This document shows, piece by piece, positions 1 to 6,541 of a stretch of DNA of 10,590 bases. Location: contig DATEDX010000214.1 of NCBI GenBank assembly GCA_035281425.1, positions 1 through 10,590 on the forward strand. The letters are read 5' to 3'. The notes under the pieces were generated by a model, which saw nothing but the letters and a program-made list of their open reading frames with translations, was not told where the DNA came from and ran no database searches. A program made the translations under genes and the position numbers. This DNA is from JAICND01 sp035281425 (GTDB taxonomy: Bacteria; Actinomycetota; Acidimicrobiia; Spongiisociales; ZC4RG35). How positions within the stretch are numbered: the stretch's first letter is position 1; each line of letters opens with the position of its first letter.

Positions 1-623
1 CCTCGACCGGGTCGGCGATAGCCGAGGCCCTCCGCCTCATATCACGGCAACCCAATGTCGTTCCGGTTGCCACCGTGGGTGCCTTCTACGCCGACGGCGG
101 ATACCTGCAATCGGTGGCGGAGGCGGCTCGGCAGGCGCTTGTCGATTTTGCCCCCGATCATGTGCTATTTAGTTATCACGGATTGCCCGAGAGCCAGATC
201 CGCCGGAGCGAGTCCCAACCAGGATGGTGCCTTTCGCGCCCCGACTGTTGTGCGGCGGTCACCGCCGCCAATCGGTTCTGTTATCGGGCCCAGTCCTACG
301 CCACTACCGCGGGAGTGGCGGCAATCCTCGGCCTGAACGAGGACGGCTACTCGACGTCGTTCCAGTCGCGCCTCAAAGGCCAGAAGTGGATCGAGCCTTA
401 CACCGACTATGAACTTCCTCGCCTCTATCAGCAGGGCGTTCGCCGCCTGGCGGTGCTCACCCCATCGTTCGTCGCCGATTGTCTCGAAACCCTGGAAGAG
501 ATCGGCATTCGCGGGCGTCAACAGTGGGCCGACCTCGGAGGAGAAGCTTTCTTGCTGGTGCCTTGTGTCAATGTCGATCCCCGGTGGGTGAAGGCGGCGG
601 CTGATCTGGTCCGCGGCGGCTGA
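1..623 (+). CDS. hemH: Ferrochelatase HemH, 3' part (5' end outside the window)
   Basis: Ferrochelatase inserts Fe2+ into a porphyrin, normally protoporphyrin IX, as the last step of heme synthesis. The reading frame is open from the left edge (first full codon at 3), so the N-terminal part is missing; an in-frame GTG at 75 lies inside the conserved region and is not the start. Visible family motifs are SYHGLPES with the metal-site His (codon 177-179), the SFQSRLKGQKWIEPYT segment, and DCLETLEEI, whose first Glu (codon 486-488) matches the catalytic Glu of the family. Between them lies a cysteine cluster, C-x5-CC-x9-C (codons 228, 246, 249, 279), which resembles the internal [2Fe-2S] ligand set described for some bacterial ferrochelatases such as that of Myxococcus xanthus. 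The protein ends soon after the catalytic domain, with no cysteine-rich C-terminal tail. The stop overlaps the hemF start by one base (TGATG), so the two are probably cotranslated. Confidence 0.95.
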   Translation, partial: STGSAIAEALRLISRQPNVVPVATVGAFYADGGYLQSVAEAARQALVDFAPDHVLFSYHGLPESQIRRSESQPGWCLSRPDCCAAVTAANRFCYRAQSYATTAGVAAILGLNEDGYSTSFQSRLKGQKWIEPYTDYELPRLYQQGVRRLAVLTPSFVADCLETLEEIGIRGRQQWADLGGEAFLLVPCVNVDPRWVKAAADLVRGG

Positions 624-1489
624 TGGACCGGGGCGAGGTCGAGGGCGGTTTCCGGGAGCTGCAACACGATCTCTGCCGGGTATTGGCTGAGGTCGACGGC
701 ACTACCGCCTTCGGGGTTGACCAGTGGGAACGTCCCGGCGGCGGTGGGGGGATCACCCGCATCCTCGAGGGTCAACACCTGGAGAAAGCCGCCGTCAACT
801 TCTCGGCTGTTTGGGGGGAGACCCCACCGGGACTGGCCGAAAATCTGTCCGAACAGACTTTTTACGCCACCGGGGTATCGGTGATCGTTCATCCCCGCAA
901 TCCCCACGCCCCTACCGTCCACGCCAATCTTCGTTACTTCGAGTCGGGTCGGGTCTGGTTCGGGGGTGGAACCGATCTGACTCCGTGTTACCTGTATGAG
1001 GAGGACGCCCACCACTTCCATCGGGGTCTGGCCGAGCTCTGCCGCCGGCACCCGGTCGCCGACTACCCGGTATGGAAGGCTGCCTGCGACAGCTACTTCT
1101 ATCTACCCCACCGCGGCGAGGCGCGAGGCATCGGGGGGATCTTCTTCGACCGTCTCGACCAACGGTTGGATGAGGTGTGGGGATTCTGTCTCGACCTCGG
1201 GCGCGGGTTCCTCGACCTCTACCTGACCATCCTCGACCGCCGCCTCCCGGTCCCGTTCAACGATAAAGAGAGATCCTGGCAGGAACTGCGGCGGGGACGC
1301 TACGTCGAGTTCAACCTGGTCTGGGATCGGGGCACCCGTTTCGGTCTGGACACCGGGGGCCGCACCGAGTCGATCCTGGCATCGTTGCCTCCCCGAGCCC
1401 GCTGGAGCTACGCCGCCGAACCCGCAGAGGGGACCCCGGAGGCGGAGCTCCTCGCCTTACTACGGGGAACCCCACGAGACTGGGCCTGA
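623..1489 (+). CDS. hemF: Oxygen-dependent coproporphyrinogen III oxidase HemF
   Basis: HemF uses O2 to decarboxylate two propionates of coproporphyrinogen III, giving protoporphyrinogen IX in the cytoplasm. The 288-residue product is close to the usual length of about 300 and has the whole family pattern: the Gly-rich RPGGGGGITRIL (37-48), EKAAVNFS (54-61), HPRNPHAPTVHANLRYF (90-106), WFGGGTDLTPCYLYEED (112-128) followed by HHFH, the Asp/Tyr-rich KAACDSYFYLPHRGE (152-166), and YVEFNLVWDRGTRFGL (227-242) with TESILASLPP (248-257) near the C-terminus. It is not the radical-SAM HemN type, as there is no CxxxCxxC motif. The ATG overlaps the hemH stop by one base and has no clear Shine-Dalgarno sequence, which fits translational coupling. 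A strong hairpin begins at the stop codon. Its presence implies an aerobic or microaerobic host and the protoporphyrin-dependent branch of the pathway. Confidence 0.97.
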   Translation: MDRGEVEGGFRELQHDLCRVLAEVDGTTAFGVDQWERPGGGGGITRILEGQHLEKAAVNFSAVWGETPPGLAENLSEQTFYATGVSVIVHPRNPHAPTVHANLRYFESGRVWFGGGTDLTPCYLYEEDAHHFHRGLAELCRRHPVADYPVWKAACDSYFYLPHRGEARGIGGIFFDRLDQRLDEVWGFCLDLGRGFLDLYLTILDRRLPVPFNDKERSWQELRRGRYVEFNLVWDRGTRFGLDTGGRTESILASLPPRARWSYAAEPAEGTPEAELLALLRGTPRDWA

Positions 1490-1550
1490 CCCGCGTTTTT
1501 ATCAGCAAAACCGCCCCTAGAAGGGTCGGTTTTGCTGATAAAAAGCGGGT
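1489..1550 (+). terminator. Strong hairpin after hemF, probable U-tract-less terminator or processing element
   Basis: An imperfect inverted repeat begins at the last base of the hemF stop codon. It has 6 bp (1489-1494 with 1545-1550), one bulged G at 1495, 18 uninterrupted bp (1496-1513 with 1527-1544), one C/T mismatch, 4 more bp and a 3-nt loop (1519-1521), in all 28 bp. The T5 run lies in the left arm and the A5 run in the right arm, and no T-tract follows on either strand, so it is not a classical intrinsic terminator. Hairpins without a U-tract are often proposed as terminators in actinobacteria, and the position between hemHF and the hemA operon fits that. It could instead protect the 3' end of the hemF message or attenuate read-through into hemA. 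Confidence 0.65.
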
Positions 1551-1576
1551 CGACGGGCGGTCGGAAACGATTCGAC

Positions 1577-1604
1577 TTGTTGTTGGGTCCGGGGGCGATA
1601 CGGT
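1577..1604 (+). promoter_or_regulatory. Possible promoter for the hemA operon
   Basis: The 67 bases between the hairpin and hemA contain TTGTTG (1577-1582) and TACGGT (1599-1604) with a 16-base spacer. The second matches the TANNNT -10 pattern common in actinobacteria. Transcription would then start around 1610, only a few bases before the hemA ATG, which would give an almost leaderless message and agrees with the lack of a clear Shine-Dalgarno sequence there. Such short matches occur often by chance, so this is a candidate only. Confidence 0.25.
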
Positions 1605-1617
1605 CGAGTCGCCCTCC

Positions 1618-2763
1618 ATGGAAGTTTCATCAGCCAGCTTCGCCTACCCACGCCTCCCGGGGGAGGTCAGAGCTGAACTCGCCTCCCGTCTCTCCGACCG
1701 CCCAATCCCCGGCGCCATGGTCCTTTCCACCTGTCTGCGCATCGAGATCGCCGTTCCCGGGAACCAGCACCAACTCGAGCAGGCAGTATCAGCAGCGTTC
1801 GCTAACCCTCAAGGAGGCGATGACCTGGCTCGAGCTCAGGTCCGTTATGACCTCGATGCCGTCATTCACTTGTATCGCGTCGCCGCCGGGCTCGAGTCCC
1901 CCTTCATCGGGGAGAAAGAAATCCTGAGCCAGTTTCGTCAGGCCGTGATCCGATCCGAGTCCGACGACGGGCTGTTCCAGAAACTGCTGGAGGGTGCGGT
2001 GGCTATCGGCCGCCAAGTGCGGGAGGAGATCCTGGCCGATTCTCCGCACGCCTCCATCGCCGCGGTTGCCGCTCAAGCTGCCGGTACTGCCCCTCAGGTG
2101 GCGGTGGTGGGGGCGGGAACCATGGCCACCGCGGTGGTATCCGCCCTCGCCTCTTTGCCCGCCCCTCCGCCGGTGACGATGGTCGCCCGTCACCCGGAAA
2201 AAGTGTCGATAGCGGAGATGGAAGTGTGGCCGATCGACCGCTTGGAGCAGGTCCTGGCCGCCTTCCCGGTGGTGATTTCGGTCACCTCGGCGGGCCGCCA
2301 GCTGCTCAGCCCGGAGAGGCTGATAGGGATCGTATCCGCGCGGTCCCAGCCCCTGCTGCTGGTCGATCTGGCCATGCCTCCTGACTTCCGCCCGGCCCCT
2401 TCGCCGGCTCTGACCTACCTCGATGTCGACCAGGTGGCGGCACTGGCCGTCGCCGGGATTCCCAACCAGGAGGCGGACAGCTTTGTGGCCGCCGCCGCCA
2501 CCGCCGCCTACCGGCGGGTGGTGGAGCATCCTTCGTTAGGGCCCCTGATCGGTGACATGATGCGGGCTGCGGATGAGGTGGTGGAAGCCACCGTGGAACG
2601 ATTCTCGGGCCGGCTGGCCTCGCCCGGCGACCGCGAGGTCCTCGCCCAGGCCGTCCACACCGTCGCCCGGAGGCTGCTGGCCGGACCCGTTTCCTATCTC
2701 AAACACCCCGATCGTGATCCGGCCGCCCCCCGGGTGATTGCCTCCATGTTTGACCTTGAATGA
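1618..2763 (+). CDS. hemA: Glutamyl-tRNA reductase HemA, divergent
   Basis: HemA reduces glutamyl-tRNA(Glu) with NADPH to glutamate-1-semialdehyde, the first committed and usually regulated step of the C5 route. The 381-residue protein has STCLRIE (37-43) containing the catalytic Cys39, the HLYRVAAGLESPFIGEKEIL signature (84-103), a Rossmann VAVVGAGTM (161-169) for NADPH, DLAMPPDFRP (250-259), and a C-terminal helical region of the dimerisation type. It is shorter than the usual 420-450 residues. The normally conserved Asn after the catalytic Cys (TCNR) is Leu here, and the N-terminal GLSHHTAPVEVRE motif is reduced to ASFAYPRLPGEVRAE. I found no in-frame ATG or GTG between the hairpin and 1618, so ATG 1618 is the start. 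It is the first gene of a run of overlapping hem genes, and HemL acts on its product. Confidence 0.94.
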   Translation: MEVSSASFAYPRLPGEVRAELASRLSDRPIPGAMVLSTCLRIEIAVPGNQHQLEQAVSAAFANPQGGDDLARAQVRYDLDAVIHLYRVAAGLESPFIGEKEILSQFRQAVIRSESDDGLFQKLLEGAVAIGRQVREEILADSPHASIAAVAAQAAGTAPQVAVVGAGTMATAVVSALASLPAPPPVTMVARHPEKVSIAEMEVWPIDRLEQVLAAFPVVISVTSAGRQLLSPERLIGIVSARSQPLLLVDLAMPPDFRPAPSPALTYLDVDQVAALAVAGIPNQEADSFVAAAATAAYRRVVEHPSLGPLIGDMMRAADEVVEATVERFSGRLASPGDREVLAQAVHTVARRLLAGPVSYLKHPDRDPAAPRVIASMFDLE

Positions 2764-3604
2764 GATTCGGATCGCCACCCGGGGCTCCCGGCTGGCGCTG
2801 GCCCAGGCTCACTGGGTGGGTGATCGTTTGAAAGAGCATTACCCGTCGCTCTCCGTTGATTACCTCCCCGTTTCCACAAGCGGTGATGCCGACCATCAAA
2901 GTTCCATCACCCAGCTGAGCGAAGTGGGAGCCTTTGTCCGCGCCGTCCAGGAGGTAGTTCTCGCCGGTGAAGCCCAGCTCGCGGTGCACTCTCTCAAGGA
3001 CCTGCCGGTGGGGAATGAAAACAACCTGGCAATGGTCTATCCAGTGCGGGGCCCGGCCGCCGATGTGCTCTGCGGTCCTGCCCTGACCGATCTCCCTGCC
3101 GGGGCTCGCGTGGGTACTTCTAGTCCCCGCCGCTCGGCTCAGCTGACCCAACTCCGCCCCGATCTCCACCCGGTGCCGATTCGGGGCAACGTCGACACCC
3201 GGCTCGACAAGCTCGACCGCGGCGAATACGACGCCGTCGTCGTAGCCGAAGCCGGGCTGCTACGGCTGGGGCGAACCGACGCCATCCGTCAGCAATTCAG
3301 CTGGGAGGAGATGGTGCCGGCACCGGGGCAAGGTGCTTTGGCCGTCGAGTGCCGGCCCGAGGTCGGGGAGTTGGTGGCGGTCATCGACCACCTTCCTACC
3401 CGCCGGGCAGTGGAGACTGAGCGAGAGCTACTCCGGATTACCGGCGCCGGGTGCCGGTCGGCGCTGGGAGCTTACGCCTTGGCGGAGGAGGGGGAGCTAG
3501 CGATGGTGGGCTTCGTGTCCGATGAGCGCGGTCCCCGGCGGGCGTCGGCATCGGGGGAGTCGGCGGACGTGGTTGCTCAGATTCGCAACGGGTTGGGGTT
3601 ATGA
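2750..3604 (+). CDS. hemC: Hydroxymethylbilane synthase (porphobilinogen deaminase) HemC
   Basis: HemC joins four porphobilinogens into hydroxymethylbilane on a covalent dipyrromethane cofactor. The start is a TTG. From TTG 2750 the protein has 284 residues and IRIATRGSRLALAQ sits at 6-19, as in the E. coli enzyme; HSLKDLP then places the catalytic Asp at 84, the E. coli number. TTG 2738 (288 residues) and TTG 2756 (282 residues) are also possible, and none has a convincing Shine-Dalgarno sequence. Further motifs are GTSSPRRSAQL, the IRGNVDTRLDKLD segment, APGQGALAVECR and GAGCRSALGAYA, where Cys235 (codon 3452-3454) is the cofactor attachment residue. The start lies inside the 3' end of hemA (14-base overlap) and the stop overlaps the hemD start as ATGA, so the gene is embedded in a coupled operon. 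Confidence 0.96.
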   Translation: MTLNEIRIATRGSRLALAQAHWVGDRLKEHYPSLSVDYLPVSTSGDADHQSSITQLSEVGAFVRAVQEVVLAGEAQLAVHSLKDLPVGNENNLAMVYPVRGPAADVLCGPALTDLPAGARVGTSSPRRSAQLTQLRPDLHPVPIRGNVDTRLDKLDRGEYDAVVVAEAGLLRLGRTDAIRQQFSWEEMVPAPGQGALAVECRPEVGELVAVIDHLPTRRAVETERELLRITGAGCRSALGAYALAEEGELAMVGFVSDERGPRRASASGESADVVAQIRNGLGL

Positions 3605-4296
3605 CGCAGGCCCGGGTGGGGATCACCACCACTGCCGATCGGGCCGAGCCGCTGCGGATGGCAGCCGCCCGTCGCGGGCTGCGGCCGGTGCTGCTTCCTT
3701 GCATCACCGTCACCCCGGCTGGTCCCGAACACCTCTTCCGTTTTCGTCAGGCAGCGGACCGAGCCGACTGGATTGTCCTTACCTCCTCCCGGCCGGTGGC
3801 GCTGTTGTGGCCTCAGGGGGACATGCCCCCGATTCCAGTGGCGGCGGTGGGGGAGGCCACCGCCCGGGCAGTGGAGCGGGCGGGAGGAACGGTCAAGGTC
3901 ACTGGCACCCGAGGAGCTGTCGATCTCCTCCACCAATTGGGTACCCGGATCAAAGGGGCTCGGGTCTTCTATCCCCACGGGCAGTTGGTGGCCGCCGACA
4001 TCACCCGGCGGCTGGAAGAGGCGGGTGCCAGGATCACCGCCGCCGTGGCCTACCGCACCGAACCCATCGGCCCCGGCCCCGACCCGGTCGAGGGAGTGAT
4101 CTTCGGGTCACCTTCGGCGGTCCGGGGGTGGTGCCTGACCAGGAGCTTTGATGACGTGGTGGTAGCGGTGACCGGTGCGACCACGGCTGCCGCGGTACGC
4201 GCCGCCGGGTATCCCTACCCCCATCAGCCGACCAAGGCAGGTTTCAAACCCGCCCTCGACCTGTTTGCCCAAGCCCTCCGGGAGAAGAAGTCATGA
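3601..4296 (+). CDS. hemD: Uroporphyrinogen-III synthase HemD
   Basis: HemD cyclises hydroxymethylbilane with inversion of ring D to give uroporphyrinogen III. The family is poorly conserved, but this 231-residue protein has the usual length and landmarks: an N-terminal strand leading to a Pro-rich turn (LLPCITVTP, 31-39), DWIVLTSSRPVALL (56-69), AAVGEATARAVERAG (81-95), YPHGQLVAADITRRLEEAGA (124-143), a YRTEP hinge (151-155), FGSPSAVRGW (168-177) and VAVTGATTAAAVRAAG (188-203). The position directly after hemC, with an ATGA overlap, supports the call. It is a stand-alone synthase, not fused to a CobA-type methyltransferase as in some bacteria, so nothing here points to a siroheme or cobalamin branch. 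Confidence 0.93.
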   Translation: MTQARVGITTTADRAEPLRMAAARRGLRPVLLPCITVTPAGPEHLFRFRQAADRADWIVLTSSRPVALLWPQGDMPPIPVAAVGEATARAVERAGGTVKVTGTRGAVDLLHQLGTRIKGARVFYPHGQLVAADITRRLEEAGARITAAVAYRTEPIGPGPDPVEGVIFGSPSAVRGWCLTRSFDDVVVAVTGATTAAAVRAAGYPYPHQPTKAGFKPALDLFAQALREKKS

Positions 4297-5270
4297 GCCA
4301 ATATCCCCTCGTCCGCCCCCGGCGCCTCCGCCGCACCCCCACCCTCCGCCGGCAGGTGGCGGAGACCCGACTTCACCCGGCCCAATTGGTTCTTCCCCTG
4401 TTCGCAGCGCCCGGAAAAGGGGTCCGCCAACCGATCGAAGCCATGCCCGGGCATGCCCAGCTTTCGGTGGATGAGCTGCTCCCCGTCGCCAAAGAGGCAG
4501 CGGGAGCCGGGGTCGGAGGCGTCATTCTCTTTGGCCTCCCCGCAACCAAAGACAGCGTCGGATCCGGAGCTTGGGATCCGGAAGGCCCGGTTCCCCGGGC
4601 CATCGACACCCTCAAGAGCGATGTCCCCGAGCTGACGGTATGGGCCGACGTGTGCCTGTGCGAATACACCGATCACGGGCACTGTGGAGTGCTCCGAGGA
4701 GAAACGGTCGACAACGACGCCACCCTGCCCCTCCTCGCCCAGGCGGCCGTCACCTACGCCGCAGCTGGGGCCGACATCATCGCTCCTTCCGACATGATGG
4801 ACGGCCGCATCGGCTTCATCCGGGCCGCCCTCGACGAGGCTGGTCACCAAGATCTGGCCATCTGCTCCTACGCCGCCAAATACGCCAGCGCTTATTACGG
4901 ACCCTTCCGGGAGGCGGCTCAATCCGCCCCTGCATTCGGTGACCGCCGCAGCCACCAGATGGACCCGCCCAACCTTCGTGAAGCGTTACGTGAGGTGGAG
5001 CTCGACCTCGCCGAAGGGGCCGACCTAGTCATGGTCAAGCCCGCCGGCCCCTATCTCGACGTGGTCAGCGCGGTGGCGGCGATAAGCCCGGTTCCAGTGG
5101 TGGCTTACCAGGTGTCGGGGGAGTTCTCGATGATCCAGGCGGCCTCCGCCCGGGGATGGATCGATGGAGAGAAGGCGATGATGGAATCGCTCATAGGTAT
5201 TCGCCGGGCGGGTGCTGACCTCATCCTCACCTATTTCGCCATCGAGGCGGCGCGGACGGTGAATGTATGA
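4293..5270 (+). CDS. hemB: Porphobilinogen synthase (5-aminolevulinate dehydratase) HemB, zinc-type
   Basis: HemB condenses two 5-aminolevulinates into porphobilinogen. The 325-residue protein is of standard length. It has DVCLCEYTDHGHCG (119-132), whose Cys121, Cys123 and Cys131 form the triple-Cys catalytic zinc site, in contrast to the Asp-containing magnesium type. The two active-site lysines are visible in SYAAKYASAYYGPF (Lys196) and MVKPAGPYLD (Lys249, the Schiff-base residue). AYQVSGEFSMIQAA (271-284) is also typical. The N-terminal arm (RPRRLRRTPTLRRQVAET), which the family uses in octamer assembly, is complete. Start ATG 4293 overlaps the hemD stop as ATGA and has GGAGAAG just upstream as a ribosome-binding site. 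The stop overlaps hemL in the same way. Confidence 0.98.
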   Translation: MSQYPLVRPRRLRRTPTLRRQVAETRLHPAQLVLPLFAAPGKGVRQPIEAMPGHAQLSVDELLPVAKEAAGAGVGGVILFGLPATKDSVGSGAWDPEGPVPRAIDTLKSDVPELTVWADVCLCEYTDHGHCGVLRGETVDNDATLPLLAQAAVTYAAAGADIIAPSDMMDGRIGFIRAALDEAGHQDLAICSYAAKYASAYYGPFREAAQSAPAFGDRRSHQMDPPNLREALREVELDLAEGADLVMVKPAGPYLDVVSAVAAISPVPVVAYQVSGEFSMIQAASARGWIDGEKAMMESLIGIRRAGADLILTYFAIEAARTVNV

Positions 5271-6541
5271 CCTCCTCCCAAGAGTGGAATTTGCGGGCCC
5301 GGGCGGTTATGCCGGGAGGGGTCAACTCTCCGGTGCGGGCCTTCAAAGCTGTGGGGGGAGAGGCGCCGGTGATCGTGTCGGGACATGGCCCTCGGGTGCG
5401 GACCGCTGAGAACCAAGAACTCATCGACTTCATCTCCTCCTGGGGGGCATTGCTCTGGGGTCACGCCGATCCCGAGATCGTCTCGGCGGTGGAAGAGGCG
5501 GCGAGACGGGGGACCACCTTCGGAGTGACATCCCCGGGGGAGGTGGAACTGGCCGAGTTGATCGTGGAGATGGTGCCTTCGATTGAGGTGGTGAGGATGG
5601 TGAATTCGGGCACGGAAGCCACCGCCTCTGCCATCAGGCTGGCACGTGCCGCCACCGGCCGCACCGCCTTGGTCAAATATGAAGGCTGCTACCACGGCCA
5701 CGCTGACTCCTTTCTAGTCAAGGCCGGCAGCGGAGCCGCCACCTTCGGGGAACCCGACAGCCCCGGAGTTCCCGCTGCCACCGTGGCCGAAGTACGGCCA
5801 CTCCGTTACAACGACCTCGGGTCGACAGAGAGGGCCCTAGCCGACCGACGGGTGGCGGCGGTGATCGTCGAGCCGGTAGCGGGGAACATGGGGGTGGTCC
5901 CACCGGAGCCAGGGTTCCTGGCCGGATTGCGTGAACTTTGCGACCGATCCGGGACCCTGCTCATCTTCGACGAGGTGATGACCGGGTTCCGGCTGGCGGC
6001 CGGAGGCGCTCAAGAGCTTTTTGGGGTGCGCCCCGACCTCACCTGTCTCGGCAAGATCATGGCCGGTGGTACCCCCGGTGCCGCCTATGGAGGGCCGGCC
6101 GAACTGATGAAGCTGGTGGCGCCGCAGGGGGCGGTCTATCAGGCCGGGACCATGAGCGGCAACCCGTTGGTGGTGGCGGCGGGATTGGCCTGCCTCACGA
6201 AGATCCGCCGCGATCCAGGCGTCTATGACCGCATCGAGGCAACGGGTGAGCAGCTGGAGGCGGGGTTAGCCAAAGCCCTGGCGGGGAGCGGAATTGCCGG
6301 CTGTGTGCAGCGGGTGGGCGCCATGCTGACGGTCTTCTTCGGCCCGGAACGGGTGGGCAACTGGGACGCCGCCGAAGGTTGCGACCGCCAGCAGTTCGCC
6401 CACTTCTTCCATGCCGCCTACGACCGCGGCGTTCTCCTTCCCCCTTCCCAGTTCGAAGCTTGGTTCCTGACCGACTCCCACCCAGCCGTGATCGACGAGG
6501 CGATGGCTGCGCTGCTGGAGGCGGTTGAGGAGCTGGCATGA
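5267..6541 (+). CDS. hemL: Glutamate-1-semialdehyde 2,1-aminomutase HemL
   Basis: HemL moves the amino group of glutamate-1-semialdehyde to give 5-aminolevulinate, using pyridoxal phosphate; it is the partner of HemA. The 424 residues cover the full class-III aminotransferase fold. MPGGVNSPVRAF (15-26) is the family N-terminus, MVNSGTEATASAIRLARAATGR (111-132) and YHGHADSF (142-149) contact the cofactor, IFDEVMTGFR (233-242) holds the Asp that contacts the pyridine nitrogen, and LGKIMAGGTPGAAYGG (261-276) carries the Schiff-base Lys263. GTMSGNPLVVAAG is also present. Its presence together with HemA shows the C5 route; no ALA synthase is in the window. ATG 5267 overlaps the hemB stop as ATGA, with a weak ribosome-binding site, so coupling with hemB is likely. 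Confidence 0.98.
   Translation: MTSSQEWNLRARAVMPGGVNSPVRAFKAVGGEAPVIVSGHGPRVRTAENQELIDFISSWGALLWGHADPEIVSAVEEAARRGTTFGVTSPGEVELAELIVEMVPSIEVVRMVNSGTEATASAIRLARAATGRTALVKYEGCYHGHADSFLVKAGSGAATFGEPDSPGVPAATVAEVRPLRYNDLGSTERALADRRVAAVIVEPVAGNMGVVPPEPGFLAGLRELCDRSGTLLIFDEVMTGFRLAAGGAQELFGVRPDLTCLGKIMAGGTPGAAYGGPAELMKLVAPQGAVYQAGTMSGNPLVVAAGLACLTKIRRDPGVYDRIEATGEQLEAGLAKALAGSGIAGCVQRVGAMLTVFFGPERVGNWDAAEGCDRQQFAHFFHAAYDRGVLLPPSQFEAWFLTDSHPAVIDEAMAALLEAVEELA

Noticed and set aside
12..25. Small hairpin (5-bp stem, GATA loop) at the left edge
   Set aside because: It lies inside hemH coding sequence, is short, and is expected by chance at this GC content; no fold-back like that at the right edge is seen.
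518..1051. Antisense open frame across the hemH/hemF junction, and a similar one opposite hemA (1789-2529)
   Set aside because: Low-complexity Gly/Arg/His-rich translations with no family features, opposite well-supported genes; treated as shadows.
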